DNA from: a virus | Reading direction: 5' to 3' (one strand) | Virus record (IMG/VR): IMGVR_UViG_3300042446_001106 | Span: 1-47,834 of that record | Length of the DNA stretch: 47,834 nt | Shown here: piece after piece, positions 1 through 7,854 of the stretch | Numbering within the stretch: the first letter of the stretch is position 1 | How the letters are laid out: every line of letters starts with the position of its first letter | Position numbers and translations under genes: made by a program | Notes under the pieces: model-generated | Told to the model about the DNA's origin: nothing | The model's database searches: none | What the model saw: only the letters and a program-made list of their open reading frames with translations

Positions 1-2
1 GC

Positions 3-1664
3 CTTGGTACTCCTACTAAACAGTTTAGCTCTTGCGTACTCATTCGTTCGGATGATGATCTAGATTCTATTTTCGCTTCTGGTGAGATGATGGCCAAGTA
101 TGCCAGTAAACGTGCTGGCATTGGTTTAGAGATTGGTCGACTACGTCCATTAGGTAGTCCAATTCGCGGTGGTGAGATTATGCACACAGGTATGATACCT
201 TTCCTGAAAAAATGGTTCGGTGATTTACGATCATGTTCACAAGGAGGTATTCGTAATGCAAGTGCCACTGTTTTCTATCCTATTTGGCATCATCAGTTTG
301 ATGATCTTATTGTTCTTAAAAACAACCAAGGAACAGAAGAAACCCGAGTCCGTCATATGGATTATGGGGTTGTGCTTAGTGCCTTCTTCTGGAGACGATT
401 TAAAAACAAAGAAGACATAACATTCTTTGATCCCAACGAAGTACCAGACTTGTATGAAGCGTTCTATCAAAACACAGAACGCTTTGAAGAGCTTTACGTA
501 AAGTACGAACGTACTCCTGGTTTACGTAAGAAGACCATGTCCGCTGAAGAAGTATTCAAGTCGGGCATACTAAAAGAGCGCACTGATACAGGGCGTATCT
601 ATCTAGTGTTCATTGACAATGTAATGAACCAGGGTCCGTTTGACCCAGAGTACCATACCATTTATCAGAGTAATCTTTGCTGTGAAATCCTCTTACCTAC
701 TCGCTCTTTCAAGCGTCTTGATGACGCTGATGGTCGCATTGCTTTATGTACGCTCGGTAGTATCAACTGGGGAGCTTTCCGCAATCCAGAAGATATGCGT
801 AGGGCTTGCCGTATACTTCACCGCAGTCTTAACAATATCCTTGATTACCAAGACTTTTTAAGTATTCAAAGTAAATTGAGCAACGATGAAATTCGTCCAT
901 TGGGCATTGGTATTACTAATCTCGCCTACTGGCATGCCAAGCGTAGTTTAAAGTATGGAGAGAAAGATTCTCTCCATGAAGTTAAAAGTTGGATGGAACA
1001 TCAAGCCTACTACTTAACTGAAGCTTCAGTTGAGCTAGCTAAGGAACGTGGTCGTTGTGAAGGCAGCGATCGTACACGTTATGGCCAAGGTGTATTCCCC
1101 TGGGAACTACGTGCTAAGGGTGTAAATGAATTAGCAGACTTTACTCCGGAACTAGACTGGGAGACATTACGAGTACAGATGAAAACACATGGTGTGCGCA
1201 ATGCTACGCAAATGGCAGTTGCTCCAGTAGAGTCTAGTTCTGTTGTTATTAACAGTACCAATGGTATTGAAATGCCAATGAGCCTAATCTCAGTTAAAGA
1301 ATCCAAAGCAGGATCGTTTGTACAAGTTGTACCTGAGTACCACAAGTTGAAGAACAAGTATCAACTCATGTGGGAACAAAAAGACTGCGATGGTTATATT
1401 AAGACAGCAGCCGTTATTGCTGCTTACACTGATCAGTCAATCAGTACTAACACATTCTACAATCCTGCACACTTTGCAGATCGTAAAGTGCCAACCACAC
1501 TGATTGCCAAGAACTTGATGCAAGCCCACATGTGGGGATTGAAGACATTCTACTACAGCTTGATTAACAAGCAAGGTAGTAAGGCTGTTGCAGAAGACGC
1601 ACCAACTATGCTAGAACCTATTAACTTTGATGACGAGGAAGACTGCGAGTCTTGTAAACTGTAA
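3..1664 (+). CDS. nrdA: Ribonucleoside-diphosphate reductase alpha subunit, class Ia (5' truncated by window edge)
   Basis: Catalytic subunit that reduces NDPs to dNDPs for phage DNA synthesis. The frame is open from base 3, so the gene starts outside the window; 553 C-terminal codons are present out of the usual 740-760. The first active-site cysteine lies in SSCVL (bases 27-41). The NLCCE motif (672-686) carries the radical cysteine and the glutamate equivalent to E. coli C439 and E441. The YY pair that relays the radical is in KTFYYS near the end, and the protein closes with CESCKL, the C-terminal redox cysteine pair. The stop overlaps the next start as TAATG, suggesting translational coupling. 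Family assignment is secure. Confidence 0.97.
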   Translation, partial: LGTPTKQFSSCVLIRSDDDLDSIFASGEMMAKYASKRAGIGLEIGRLRPLGSPIRGGEIMHTGMIPFLKKWFGDLRSCSQGGIRNASATVFYPIWHHQFDDLIVLKNNQGTEETRVRHMDYGVVLSAFFWRRFKNKEDITFFDPNEVPDLYEAFYQNTERFEELYVKYERTPGLRKKTMSAEEVFKSGILKERTDTGRIYLVFIDNVMNQGPFDPEYHTIYQSNLCCEILLPTRSFKRLDDADGRIALCTLGSINWGAFRNPEDMRRACRILHRSLNNILDYQDFLSIQSKLSNDEIRPLGIGITNLAYWHAKRSLKYGEKDSLHEVKSWMEHQAYYLTEASVELAKERGRCEGSDRTRYGQGVFPWELRAKGVNELADFTPELDWETLRVQMKTHGVRNATQMAVAPVESSSVVINSTNGIEMPMSLISVKESKAGSFVQVVPEYHKLKNKYQLMWEQKDCDGYIKTAAVIAAYTDQSISTNTFYNPAHFADRKVPTTLIAKNLMQAHMWGLKTFYYSLINKQGSKAVAEDAPTMLEPINFDDEEDCESCKL

Positions 1665-2314
1665 TGTTAGAAACTATATGTGACATAATGGTAGACGCTT
1701 ACAAGCGTAATTGGATTACCAGTCGTGATGGTAATGTCAGCATACGACACCACGACCGTGACCACTTTTATATCACACCGAGTGGTGTGCGTAAGCAAAC
1801 ACTACAACCTGATCAATTCAAGAAGATTGGTATTGAGAAAGGCTACTGGGGCCAACCACCGACTATATACCATGCAACTAAAGAGTTAGAATACACTGAA
1901 ATCAGTGCCAATCTAAAGCCCAGCGGAGAACTTCCCTTGCACTTTGGCTTACAGAAAGAAATGGGACAGCATACTGGCGAAGTTCGTGTAGTAGTACACG
2001 TTCATCCTACTTATTGTATTGCTGCCATGCATGCCGGCATTAACCTTAGCACTATCAGTGATGCGTTTCCAGAACTCAACCGCTACACCAAGGTAGCACC
2101 CAATGTAGGCGATGTGCCTCCTATTAGCCAAGAGCTTGCGGATCAGTGCCATAAGATGTTACAGTTAGATAAAGACGGCAATATTGCTTATGATATCGTA
2201 GGTATCAAAGGGCATGGGGTAGTTGCTATTGATACAACACCGTGGCGTGCATACGAGCATATAGAAAGATTAGAACATATTTGCAAGATAGTACTTGCAA
2301 GTGGAAAATATTAA
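1664..2314 (+). CDS. Class II aldolase/adducin-family protein
   Basis: A 216-residue protein of the family that includes L-fuculose-phosphate aldolase and L-ribulose-5-phosphate 4-epimerase. The N-terminus SRDGNVSIR and the ITPSG segment match the phosphate-binding region. HVHPTYC (from about base 1999) gives the zinc-binding His-x-His pair, and GHGVV near residue 185 supplies the later histidine. The substrate cannot be read from sequence. It sits between nrdA and nrdB, overlapping the former by one base and ending one base before the nrdB start codon, so it is co-expressed with nucleotide reduction. A role on a phosphorylated pentose is an inference from that position. Confidence 0.88.
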   Translation: MLETICDIMVDAYKRNWITSRDGNVSIRHHDRDHFYITPSGVRKQTLQPDQFKKIGIEKGYWGQPPTIYHATKELEYTEISANLKPSGELPLHFGLQKEMGQHTGEVRVVVHVHPTYCIAAMHAGINLSTISDAFPELNRYTKVAPNVGDVPPISQELADQCHKMLQLDKDGNIAYDIVGIKGHGVVAIDTTPWRAYEHIERLEHICKIVLASGKY

Positions 2315-2315
2315 A

Positions 2316-3416
2316 ATGTCAAAACAACAATATAATTTAAACACAAAGACAGACTATCTAAGCCGTAAGATGTTTCTGGATCCAGCAGGACCTGTAACTA
2401 TTCAACGCTTTGAAGAAGTTAAATACAAGAAGATTGCAGACTTCGATGCCACAGCCCGTGGTTTCTTCTGGCAACCCGAAGAGATTAGTCTTACCAAAGA
2501 CGCTAACGATTTTAAGGATGCAAGCGATGCAGTTAAACATATATTCACTAGCAACCTACTACGTCAAACAGCACTTGATAGTTTGCAAGGTAGAGGACCA
2601 ACACAGGTATTCACTCCTGTTTGTAGTCTCCCCGAAGTCGAAGCTCTCATGTACAACTGGGGATTCTTTGAAACAAATATCCATAGTAAAAGCTACAGCC
2701 ATATAATCCGCAACATTTATAATGTGCCTAAGGATGTGTTTAACACAATCCATGACACTAAAGAAATTGTGGACATGGCGTCTAGTGTGGGCAACTACTA
2801 TGACAAGCTACACGTTATCAATTGCCGTAAAGAACTTGGGCAAGAAGTCACTGAGAAAGAACACGTTAAAGCCGTTTGGATGGCACTACATGCCAGCTAT
2901 GCACTAGAAGCATTCCGCTTTATGGTTAGCTTTGCTACAAGTTTGGCCATGGTTGAAAACAAGATCTTTATCGGCAACGGTAACATCATCAGCTTGATCC
3001 TACAAGACGAATTATTGCACAAAGGCTGGACAGCCTATATGATTAACCAAGTTATCAAAGAAGATCCTCGCTTTGCTGAAGCTAAACAAGAATGTGAAGC
3101 AGAAGTATATGCATTGTATATGGATGTGATTCGGGAAGAAAAAGATTGGGCCAGCTACCTGTTTAAGATGGGACCAGTTATTGGACTCAATGCAAACATT
3201 CTGCGTGACTTTGTGGACTACACCGCAGTAGATGCATTAAAGCAAATTGGTATTAAGTACCAAGCGGCTGCTCCTAAGTCAACTCCAATTCCTTGGTTTA
3301 ACAAGCATACTGATACTAGTAAGAAACAAACAGCACTACAAGAAAACGAATCGACTAATTACGTCATCGGAGTTATGGGTGAAGGTATTGACTATGATGC
3401 CTTGCCTGTGCTATAA
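2316..3416 (+). CDS. nrdB: Ribonucleoside-diphosphate reductase beta subunit
   Basis: Diiron, tyrosyl-radical subunit of class Ia reductase, 366 residues. Start taken at the ATG one base after the aldolase stop; an in-frame start seven codons earlier would lie inside that gene. Visible ligands: D88 in LDSLQGRGP, E119 and H123 in FFETNIHSKSY, and the ExxH of DELLHKGW. Y127 is placed like the E. coli radical tyrosine Y122. Compared with E. coli, D88 to E119 keeps the 31-residue spacing, but one extra residue (Asn121) separates E119 from H123, giving ExxxH instead of ExxH. The tail (YDALPVL) is of the type that docks on NrdA. Confidence 0.96.
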   Translation: MSKQQYNLNTKTDYLSRKMFLDPAGPVTIQRFEEVKYKKIADFDATARGFFWQPEEISLTKDANDFKDASDAVKHIFTSNLLRQTALDSLQGRGPTQVFTPVCSLPEVEALMYNWGFFETNIHSKSYSHIIRNIYNVPKDVFNTIHDTKEIVDMASSVGNYYDKLHVINCRKELGQEVTEKEHVKAVWMALHASYALEAFRFMVSFATSLAMVENKIFIGNGNIISLILQDELLHKGWTAYMINQVIKEDPRFAEAKQECEAEVYALYMDVIREEKDWASYLFKMGPVIGLNANILRDFVDYTAVDALKQIGIKYQAAAPKSTPIPWFNKHTDTSKKQTALQENESTNYVIGVMGEGIDYDALPVL

Positions 3417-3417
3417 T
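3388..3417 (+). promoter_or_regulatory. sigma70-type promoter for glutaredoxin
   Basis: TTGACT, 18-base spacer, TATAAT, inside the last codons of nrdB and 18 bases before the glutaredoxin start. Allows expression independent of the nrd operon. Confidence 0.65.
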
Positions 3418-3434
3418 AGGACATCGGAGAAATT

Positions 3435-3689
3435 ATGACAACACCAGTTATTGTATGGTCAAAGTACCATTGCCCCTATTGCGATCAAGCAAAGGCATTA
3501 TTAAAACAACAGGGTGTTCCATTTGAAGAACGTAAAATCGGAGATGGATACACCAAGGAAGAATTGTTAGAAGCAGTACCAAATGCTCGAACAGTTCCTC
3601 AAATTATTATCAATGGTGCATCTATTGGTGGTTTTACAGAATTAAGAAAATATATCGACGAAACCGGATTCAACGGTACCGGATACTAA
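3435..3689 (+). CDS. Glutaredoxin
   Basis: 84-residue thiol-disulfide carrier with the CPYC active site at residues 13-16 and the TVP cis-proline motif (RTVPQI) that places the glutathione- or substrate-binding loop. It probably supplies electrons to the NrdAB reductase, as T4 NrdC does. A good Shine-Dalgarno-like GGAGA precedes the ATG. Confidence 0.95.
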   Translation: MTTPVIVWSKYHCPYCDQAKALLKQQGVPFEERKIGDGYTKEELLEAVPNARTVPQIIINGASIGGFTELRKYIDETGFNGTGY

Positions 3690-3702
3690 AAAGGAAACTA
3701 AA

Positions 3703-3993
3703 ATGTTAATCAATAAAGGCGTAGCAGAAGGCGAAGTCATTACCCTCAAACTAACCAGCGGCGAAGAAATTGTTGCTAAACTAGTAGAAGATGGTGCGTT
3801 GTATTACAAACTATCAAAGCCAATGGTTATTGGTATGGGACAAAAAGGTCCAGGTCTAATGCCTTACTTGTTCACTGTTAGTCCAAATGCAGATATTCGT
3901 TTGCAAAAGTCTACAGTCACAGTAGCAGAAGCAACTGACGAAGCATTTGCCAAACAGTTTCTCGAGTCAACAACTGGCATTGCGTTAGTATAA
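3703..3993 (+). CDS. Conserved phage-type small protein, possible Sm-like fold
   Basis: 96 residues, AAGGA upstream. The N-terminal half (GEVITLKLTSGEEIVAKLVE) is a run of short predicted beta strands around a G-E-x-I-x-L-x-x-G-x-E pattern, as in small Sm/Hfq-like barrels. The middle has an unusual MGQKGPGLMPYLF stretch that looks like a conserved surface. I recall similar proteins in marine T4-like phages, but assign no function. The Sm-like idea is tentative. Confidence 0.75.
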   Translation: MLINKGVAEGEVITLKLTSGEEIVAKLVEDGALYYKLSKPMVIGMGQKGPGLMPYLFTVSPNADIRLQKSTVTVAEATDEAFAKQFLESTTGIALV

Positions 3994-4010
3994 CGTCAAT
4001 AATCATAGTG

Positions 4011-4018
4011 TATAAATA
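4011..4018 (+). promoter_or_regulatory. T4-type late promoter box TATAAATA
   Basis: Exact TATAAATA followed by C, four bases before the ATG of the next gene. By T4 spacing transcription would start at about base 4024, that is on or just inside that start codon. The box therefore more likely serves the tail fibre downstream, or produces a leaderless message. Confidence 0.6.
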
Positions 4019-4022
4019 CACT

Positions 4023-4259
4023 ATGACTTATAAAATTAGGGCAGGTGCCCCATTTGATTTAGACAATTTATTCAATAGACCGGCCGTAGATGCCGGTCCT
4101 ATCGTTAATCCATATCCGGATATTATATTAAGTAATATTGACGGTGGAGATTTTATACAGCCTGTTACATTTACAGTAGACGGCGGATTTATTCCGGCTG
4201 CTGGCACTGCAACGTATGACCCTTCTAGAACATACGGACCGGACGATATTGTACCATGA
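4023..4259 (+). CDS. Small hypothetical virion-associated protein
   Basis: 78 residues, rich in Pro, Gly and Asp (FNRPAVDAGPIVNPYPD; TFTVDGGFIPAAG), with no membrane segment or signal. The ATG at 4023 was preferred to a GTG at 4008, which overlaps the late promoter box. The stop overlaps the fibre start as ATGA, so it is translated together with the tail fibre and may be a fibre or baseplate accessory. No family recognised. Confidence 0.6.
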   Translation: MTYKIRAGAPFDLDNLFNRPAVDAGPIVNPYPDIILSNIDGGDFIQPVTFTVDGGFIPAAGTATYDPSRTYGPDDIVP

Positions 4260-5491
4260 CTACTCCAACTGGTAGCATATTATTACGTCGAGGACCTACT
4301 ACTGATCGAGTAGCGTTTGTTCCACTTGACGGTGAAATAATCTACGACGAAAATTTAAAATCAATCTTTATTGGTGATGGTGCTACTTATGGCGGTAATG
4401 CTGTTGGTACAGTCCCAGGCTCAATGTCAAACAGTTTTGCTAACATTCTAGTAGCAGGACAAAGTAATGTAACAGCAGATTCCTACTCTGATAATTTAAC
4501 CTTAGTGGCGGGTACTGGAATAACATTAACCACTGATGCAATCAACGATAGCATTACTATTGCTAGTAGTGCTGCTGGAGCAACCTACGGGATTAGTGCA
4601 GAAACGGCCACGGGTGGTACTAGCTTACGACTAACTGGTAGCAATGTTACTACAGATAATGTTAAGTTTGCAGAAGGTACTGGTATTACAGTTACTCGAA
4701 CAGATGCAGATACTATTACTATTGCTACAACAGTAACTGATACAAACACAACATATGGGATCAGTGCAGAGACAGTAGCCGGCGGTGCCTATTTACGATT
4801 AACAGGCAGCAATGCGTCAACAGACAATATTAAATTTGCCAGTGCTGGCAATGTAACAGTTACTCGAACAGATGCAAATATTATTACAATTAGTGGCAGT
4901 CCACTAGGCGGCGCAGTATTAGATGATATAGATGATGTATCATTAAGTGTTCCAACTAACGGACAATTTTTACGCTACAACGGAACCAACTGGTACAATG
5001 CTACAGCAACCTTAGGCGGTGGATCACTATCTAGCAGTTTTGAAACTATTAAAGTAGCAGGCCAAGCTGATATAGTAGCCGACTCCTCTACTGATATACT
5101 AACCCTAGTTGCTGGGCCTGGGATTACTATTACATCTAATGCAGTAACGGATACTATTACTATTAATAATTCAGATTCTTTAGTTTCAGTATCACCTTCT
5201 GAAATAGCAGCCGGAACTGATCAATCAACTGCTTTAGAACTAACCTCAATTATAAACAATATAACCACAACTGATCTCGGAACAGGGGTTAGACTTCCTA
5301 CAGCAGTAGCAGGTACAAGATTATTAGTGTTTAATAACGGATTGAACACGGCAGCAGTGTATCCGGCCATCGGTGCAGATATTAATGGATTAGGTATAGA
5401 TGTAGCATTTTCATTAGAGGTTGGTGCTCGATTAGAATTTGTTGCAATTACAACTACGCAATGGTATACAATGAATGCAACATATGCATAA
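4256..5491 (+). CDS. Tail fibre protein with tropism-determinant-like N-terminus
   Basis: 411 residues. Residues 5-50 (SILLRRGPTTDR, DGEIIYDENLKSIFIGDG) match the N-terminal attachment module found in many phage tail fibres (RRG...GE..YD...F.GDG). The middle carries imperfect repeats of the type ILVAGQSNVTADSYSDNLTL followed by VAGTGI, and YGISAETATGG... The C-terminal 100 residues form a different, probably receptor-facing domain ending TTQWYTMNATYA. The same repeat type occurs in the minus-strand fibre at 40470-41705, so the two share ancestry. No chaperone gene is seen next to it; a PAAR gene follows. Confidence 0.88.
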   Translation: MTTPTGSILLRRGPTTDRVAFVPLDGEIIYDENLKSIFIGDGATYGGNAVGTVPGSMSNSFANILVAGQSNVTADSYSDNLTLVAGTGITLTTDAINDSITIASSAAGATYGISAETATGGTSLRLTGSNVTTDNVKFAEGTGITVTRTDADTITIATTVTDTNTTYGISAETVAGGAYLRLTGSNASTDNIKFASAGNVTVTRTDANIITISGSPLGGAVLDDIDDVSLSVPTNGQFLRYNGTNWYNATATLGGGSLSSSFETIKVAGQADIVADSSTDILTLVAGPGITITSNAVTDTITINNSDSLVSVSPSEIAAGTDQSTALELTSIINNITTTDLGTGVRLPTAVAGTRLLVFNNGLNTAAVYPAIGADINGLGIDVAFSLEVGARLEFVAITTTQWYTMNATYA

Positions 5492-5500
5492 AGGAATAAC

Positions 5501-5791
5501 ATGACAGGAATTGTTCGAGTCAATGCTGACTCTCATAATGGACATGCAGGACACAGAGTACCCTTCCATAAAACATCTTATGCAAGTGGTAGTGGAAATG
5601 TTTTTGTAAACAGTGAGCCAGCCGTAAGAAAGGGAGATGCATTAGCATGTGGCGACACCGCAGTTGGAGCATCGTCTAACGTATTTGTTAACGGCATCCC
5701 AGTTCACCGTCAAGGTGACTCAACAAGCGGACACGGTAAATGGGTCCCAAACGCCGCCGCCAGTGGTAGCTCTAACGTATTTGCCAATTAG
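5501..5791 (+). CDS. PAAR-domain spike-tip protein
   Basis: 96 residues, built from short repeats containing SSNVFVNG and SGNVFVNS and ending SSNVFAN, with GHA, HRVP, HRQGD and SGHG histidines suited to metal binding at a beta-cone tip. PAAR proteins cap the central spike of contractile tails and pierce the cell envelope. AAAGGA lies in front of the start. Its place behind a tail fibre fits a structural, late-expressed role. Confidence 0.93.
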   Translation: MTGIVRVNADSHNGHAGHRVPFHKTSYASGSGNVFVNSEPAVRKGDALACGDTAVGASSNVFVNGIPVHRQGDSTSGHGKWVPNAAASGSSNVFAN

Positions 5792-5792
5792 G

Positions 5793-5821
5793 TTGATCTT
5801 AAATTAACTACGCTGTATAAT
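5793..5821 (+). promoter_or_regulatory. sigma70-type promoter
   Basis: TTGATC, 17 bases, TATAAT, immediately upstream of the HAD nucleotidase start. GTTGAT (5792-5797) and ATCAAC (5822-5827) form an inverted repeat that brackets the whole promoter. Confidence 0.75.
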
Positions 5822-5827
5822 ATCAAC

Positions 5828-6328
5828 ATGAACATTTATTTAGATATGGACGACGTAGTCGCCGATTGGATGGGATATGCTCGAAATTATCTTAAAGAAC
5901 CTGCATGGCAAGAAGGCGAGATACTTCCCTTACCGGTGTGGAATCGTCTTAAAGATAACCAACGTATGTACAGCAAACTTCCATTAAAGGAAGGGGCAGT
6001 GGAGTTGGTCAATTGGGTTACTGAATATACAGATAAACATCCCGATGTGGGATTGTTCTTCTTAACCGCAGTACCTCATAACAATGATATGCCGTGGGCG
6101 TTTGTTGATAAAGTTTGGTGGGCAAGATCACATTTCCCACATATTCCTGTATTCTTCGGACCATACAGTGATAACAAATGGATGCGATGTGAAAGCGCCG
6201 AGGACATTCTTATCGATGATCGTCGCAGCAATAACGAAGAGTGGGTTAAGGCAGGTGGCCGCGCCCATATGTACCGTAACTGGACAGACTGTAAAGCATG
6301 GTTGGAGGCTGAGTTAGGTCCACTATGA
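5828..6328 (+). CDS. 5'(3')-deoxyribonucleotidase-like HAD phosphatase
   Basis: 166 residues. DMDDVVADW at residues 6-14 is the HAD motif I (Asp nucleophile and acid/base Asp) in the form typical of the NT5C family. FLTAVP near residue 78 is motif II, and ILIDDR near 130 is motif IV. A role in dephosphorylating deoxynucleotides, balancing or recycling pools alongside NrdAB, follows from the family. It overlaps the next gene by ATGA. No Shine-Dalgarno is obvious; with TATAAT ending at 5821 the message would be nearly leaderless. Confidence 0.88.
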   Translation: MNIYLDMDDVVADWMGYARNYLKEPAWQEGEILPLPVWNRLKDNQRMYSKLPLKEGAVELVNWVTEYTDKHPDVGLFFLTAVPHNNDMPWAFVDKVWWARSHFPHIPVFFGPYSDNKWMRCESAEDILIDDRRSNNEEWVKAGGRAHMYRNWTDCKAWLEAELGPL

Positions 6329-6516
6329 ACAGTTTAGAGAAAGTTTGGGCAAGAGCAACTGGCCATTTAATGGGCCAAACAGACCAAGATCGTCCGGATA
6401 TACCTATACTTACTTTAAGAGAAGCACGTATAGCGTTGTTTTTAAAGACCTTCTGGGTCATCATACATGTAATAACGTGTTGTTTCATTATTGCGAACAC
6501 AATACATCACTGGTAA
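6325..6516 (+). CDS. Small membrane protein
   Basis: 63 residues. A hydrophilic N-terminal part (TDQDRPDIPILTLREAR) is followed by one strongly hydrophobic helix (ALFLKTFWVIIHVITCCFII). Start overlaps the upstream stop as ATGA. The arrangement resembles a conserved short phage membrane protein of unknown role. Confidence 0.8.
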   Translation: MNSLEKVWARATGHLMGQTDQDRPDIPILTLREARIALFLKTFWVIIHVITCCFIIANTIHHW

Positions 6517-6541
6517 TAACTATATAACAAAGGAGACAATT

Positions 6542-6736
6542 ATGTCAGCAAACAAATATCAAGAGTTCACAAAAATCGTAGAAGCCATGGAGGCAGACTT
6601 CGAAAAGTTCTATGACAAGGAAGTTGGCGCAGCCGGCACCCGTGTTCGTAAGGCTTGCCAAGATTTGGCTAAGTTGTGCAAAGAAACTCGTAACGATGTG
6701 ACTGCGGTTAAGAACGCTCGAAAAGAAGCGGCCTAA
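6542..6736 (+). CDS. Hc1-type histone-like DNA-binding protein
   Basis: 64 residues preceded by AAGGAG. The pattern F-x-K-I-V-E-A-M-E-A-D-F-E-K-F-Y followed by GAAGTRVRKACQDLAKLC and a Lys/Arg-rich C-terminus matches the histone H1-like Hc1 family of bacterial nucleoid proteins. It lacks the long Lys/Ala tail of chlamydial Hc1, so only the helical core is present. It may compact or coat phage or host DNA. The start is 13 codons inside the longest open frame, chosen by the ribosome site. Confidence 0.85.
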   Translation: MSANKYQEFTKIVEAMEADFEKFYDKEVGAAGTRVRKACQDLAKLCKETRNDVTAVKNARKEAA

Positions 6737-6752
6737 TGTCAACGAAACCCCT

Positions 6753-6760
6753 GGTAAATA
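6753..6760 (+). promoter_or_regulatory. Late-promoter-like box (GGTAAATA)
   Basis: GGTAAATAC, sharing the TAAATAC core of the exact late boxes in this window, 27 bases before the next start codon. Confidence 0.4.
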
Positions 6761-6786
6761 CGTTATATACTTACAAGGGGTATAAT

Positions 6787-7086
6787 ATGAAAAAACTTTT
6801 AACTGTTCTGTTACTAACGGTCAGTGCCACAGCATTTGCTCAGCATAATCATCACTGGCGTCATCATGGCTATCGTCATGTAGGTCCCAACATCGGTTAT
6901 TGGGTAGCACCGTTAGTCATTGGCGGGATTGTAGGGGCTGCAATTGCCAAAGAGAATCAGCAACCTCCTGTAATCGTACAACAACCGCAGTCAGTAATCA
7001 TTCAACGTCAAACAGTTTGTACTGAGTGGAAAGAAATACAAAATTCCGATGGACAAGTCTATCGTGAAAGAACTTGTACACAATAA
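6787..7086 (+). CDS. Exported small protein with His-rich mature N-terminus
   Basis: 99 residues. Start placed at ATG 6787, which has AAGGGG in front and opens a clear signal peptide (MKKLLTVLLLTVSATAFA, cleavage before QHNHH). The mature end is histidine rich (HNHHWRHHGYRH), followed by a glycine-zipper-like hydrophobic segment (LVIGGIVGAAIA) and a C-terminal part with two cysteines (TVCTEW, ERTCTQ). It resembles small periplasmic or outer-membrane proteins with a glycine-zipper. Metal binding through the His cluster is possible but unproven. Confidence 0.8.
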   Translation: MKKLLTVLLLTVSATAFAQHNHHWRHHGYRHVGPNIGYWVAPLVIGGIVGAAIAKENQQPPVIVQQPQSVIIQRQTVCTEWKEIQNSDGQVYRERTCTQ

Positions 7087-7095
7087 GGAAATACT

Positions 7096-7170
7096 ATGGC
7101 AAAATTTAAAGCACATCACCCTCGTTCAGTAAAAGCTACTGCTCGAAGAGTTCTCAAGAAGAAGAAATAA
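7096..7170 (+). CDS. 24-residue basic peptide
   Basis: A very short frame, MAKFKAHHPRSVKATARRVL then four Lys, with AAGGA at good distance and a TAATG overlap with iscU. Eleven of 24 residues are Lys, Arg or His. The coupling to iscU and the clean ribosome site argue that it is translated. It could bind nucleic acid, or serve only to load ribosomes onto iscU. Confidence 0.6.
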   Translation: MAKFKAHHPRSVKATARRVLKKKK

Positions 7171-7556
7171 TGGCCTACTCAGATAAAGTTGTCGACCACT
7201 ATGAAAATCCCAGGAATGTCGGATCTTTTGACAAGAGTGATCCTAGTGTTGGTACTGGTATGGTTGGCGCACCTGCTTGCGGCGACGTAATGAAATTACA
7301 AATAAAGGTTGATCATGATACAGGTATTATTACAGATGCGAAATTTAAAACGTATGGCTGTGGATCGGCTATCGCGAGTTCGAGCCTCATTACGGAGTGG
7401 GTCAAAGGAATGCACATCGACCGAGCAGGAGAAATTAAAAACTCCGAAATCGCCGAAGAACTAGCTCTACCGCCAGTTAAAATACATTGTAGCATATTGG
7501 CTGAAGATGCCATCAAAGCAGCCGTAAATGATTACCGTAACCGACACAGCGGCTAA
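7170..7556 (+). CDS. iscU: Fe-S cluster scaffold protein IscU
   Basis: 128 residues, the normal IscU length. All three cluster cysteines are present (APACGDV, TYGCGSA, KIHCSIL), as is the Asp after the first Cys. The LPPVK motif recognised by the Hsp70 partner HscA in bacteria is intact just before the third Cys. IscU assembles 2Fe-2S clusters from iron and cysteine-desulfurase sulfur. No iscS, hscA, hscB or fdx is in the window, so the phage protein would have to use host partners. The gene overlaps the A-type carrier gene by 29 bases. Confidence 0.96.
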   Translation: MAYSDKVVDHYENPRNVGSFDKSDPSVGTGMVGAPACGDVMKLQIKVDHDTGIITDAKFKTYGCGSAIASSSLITEWVKGMHIDRAGEIKNSEIAEELALPPVKIHCSILAEDAIKAAVNDYRNRHSG

Positions 7557-7854
7557 GAAGATCAAACAGCAGTTGACTAAGCGTGGGAGAGGTGTGGGTA
7601 TTCGAATAGGTGTTAAAACTACAGGATGCAGTGGCCTAGCTTATGTGTTAGAATTTGTGGACAGTTACGAAGCCGAAGTAGGTGTGACTAATTATGCCCA
7701 GCCAGATTTTGCCTTGTTAGTTGATGCCAAATCAGAAGTTTATCTAAAAGGCCTAACTGTTGATTGGGTGCGCAATGGACTCAATGAAGGATTTGAATTT
7801 CGCAACCCAAATGAACGTGATAAATGCGGTTGCGGAGAAAGTTTTAGGGTATGA
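7528..7854 (+). CDS. A-type Fe-S carrier protein (IscA/ErpA family)
   Basis: 108 residues. The family signature cysteines are visible: TTGCSGLAY and the C-terminal CGCG pair in DKCGCGESF. A-type carriers receive clusters from IscU-like scaffolds and deliver them to apo-enzymes. It begins inside iscU in another frame and ends ATGA into the next gene, so the three are translationally linked. Whether it is IscA or ErpA cannot be settled by eye. Confidence 0.95.
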   Translation: MITVTDTAAKKIKQQLTKRGRGVGIRIGVKTTGCSGLAYVLEFVDSYEAEVGVTNYAQPDFALLVDAKSEVYLKGLTVDWVRNGLNEGFEFRNPNERDKCGCGESFRV

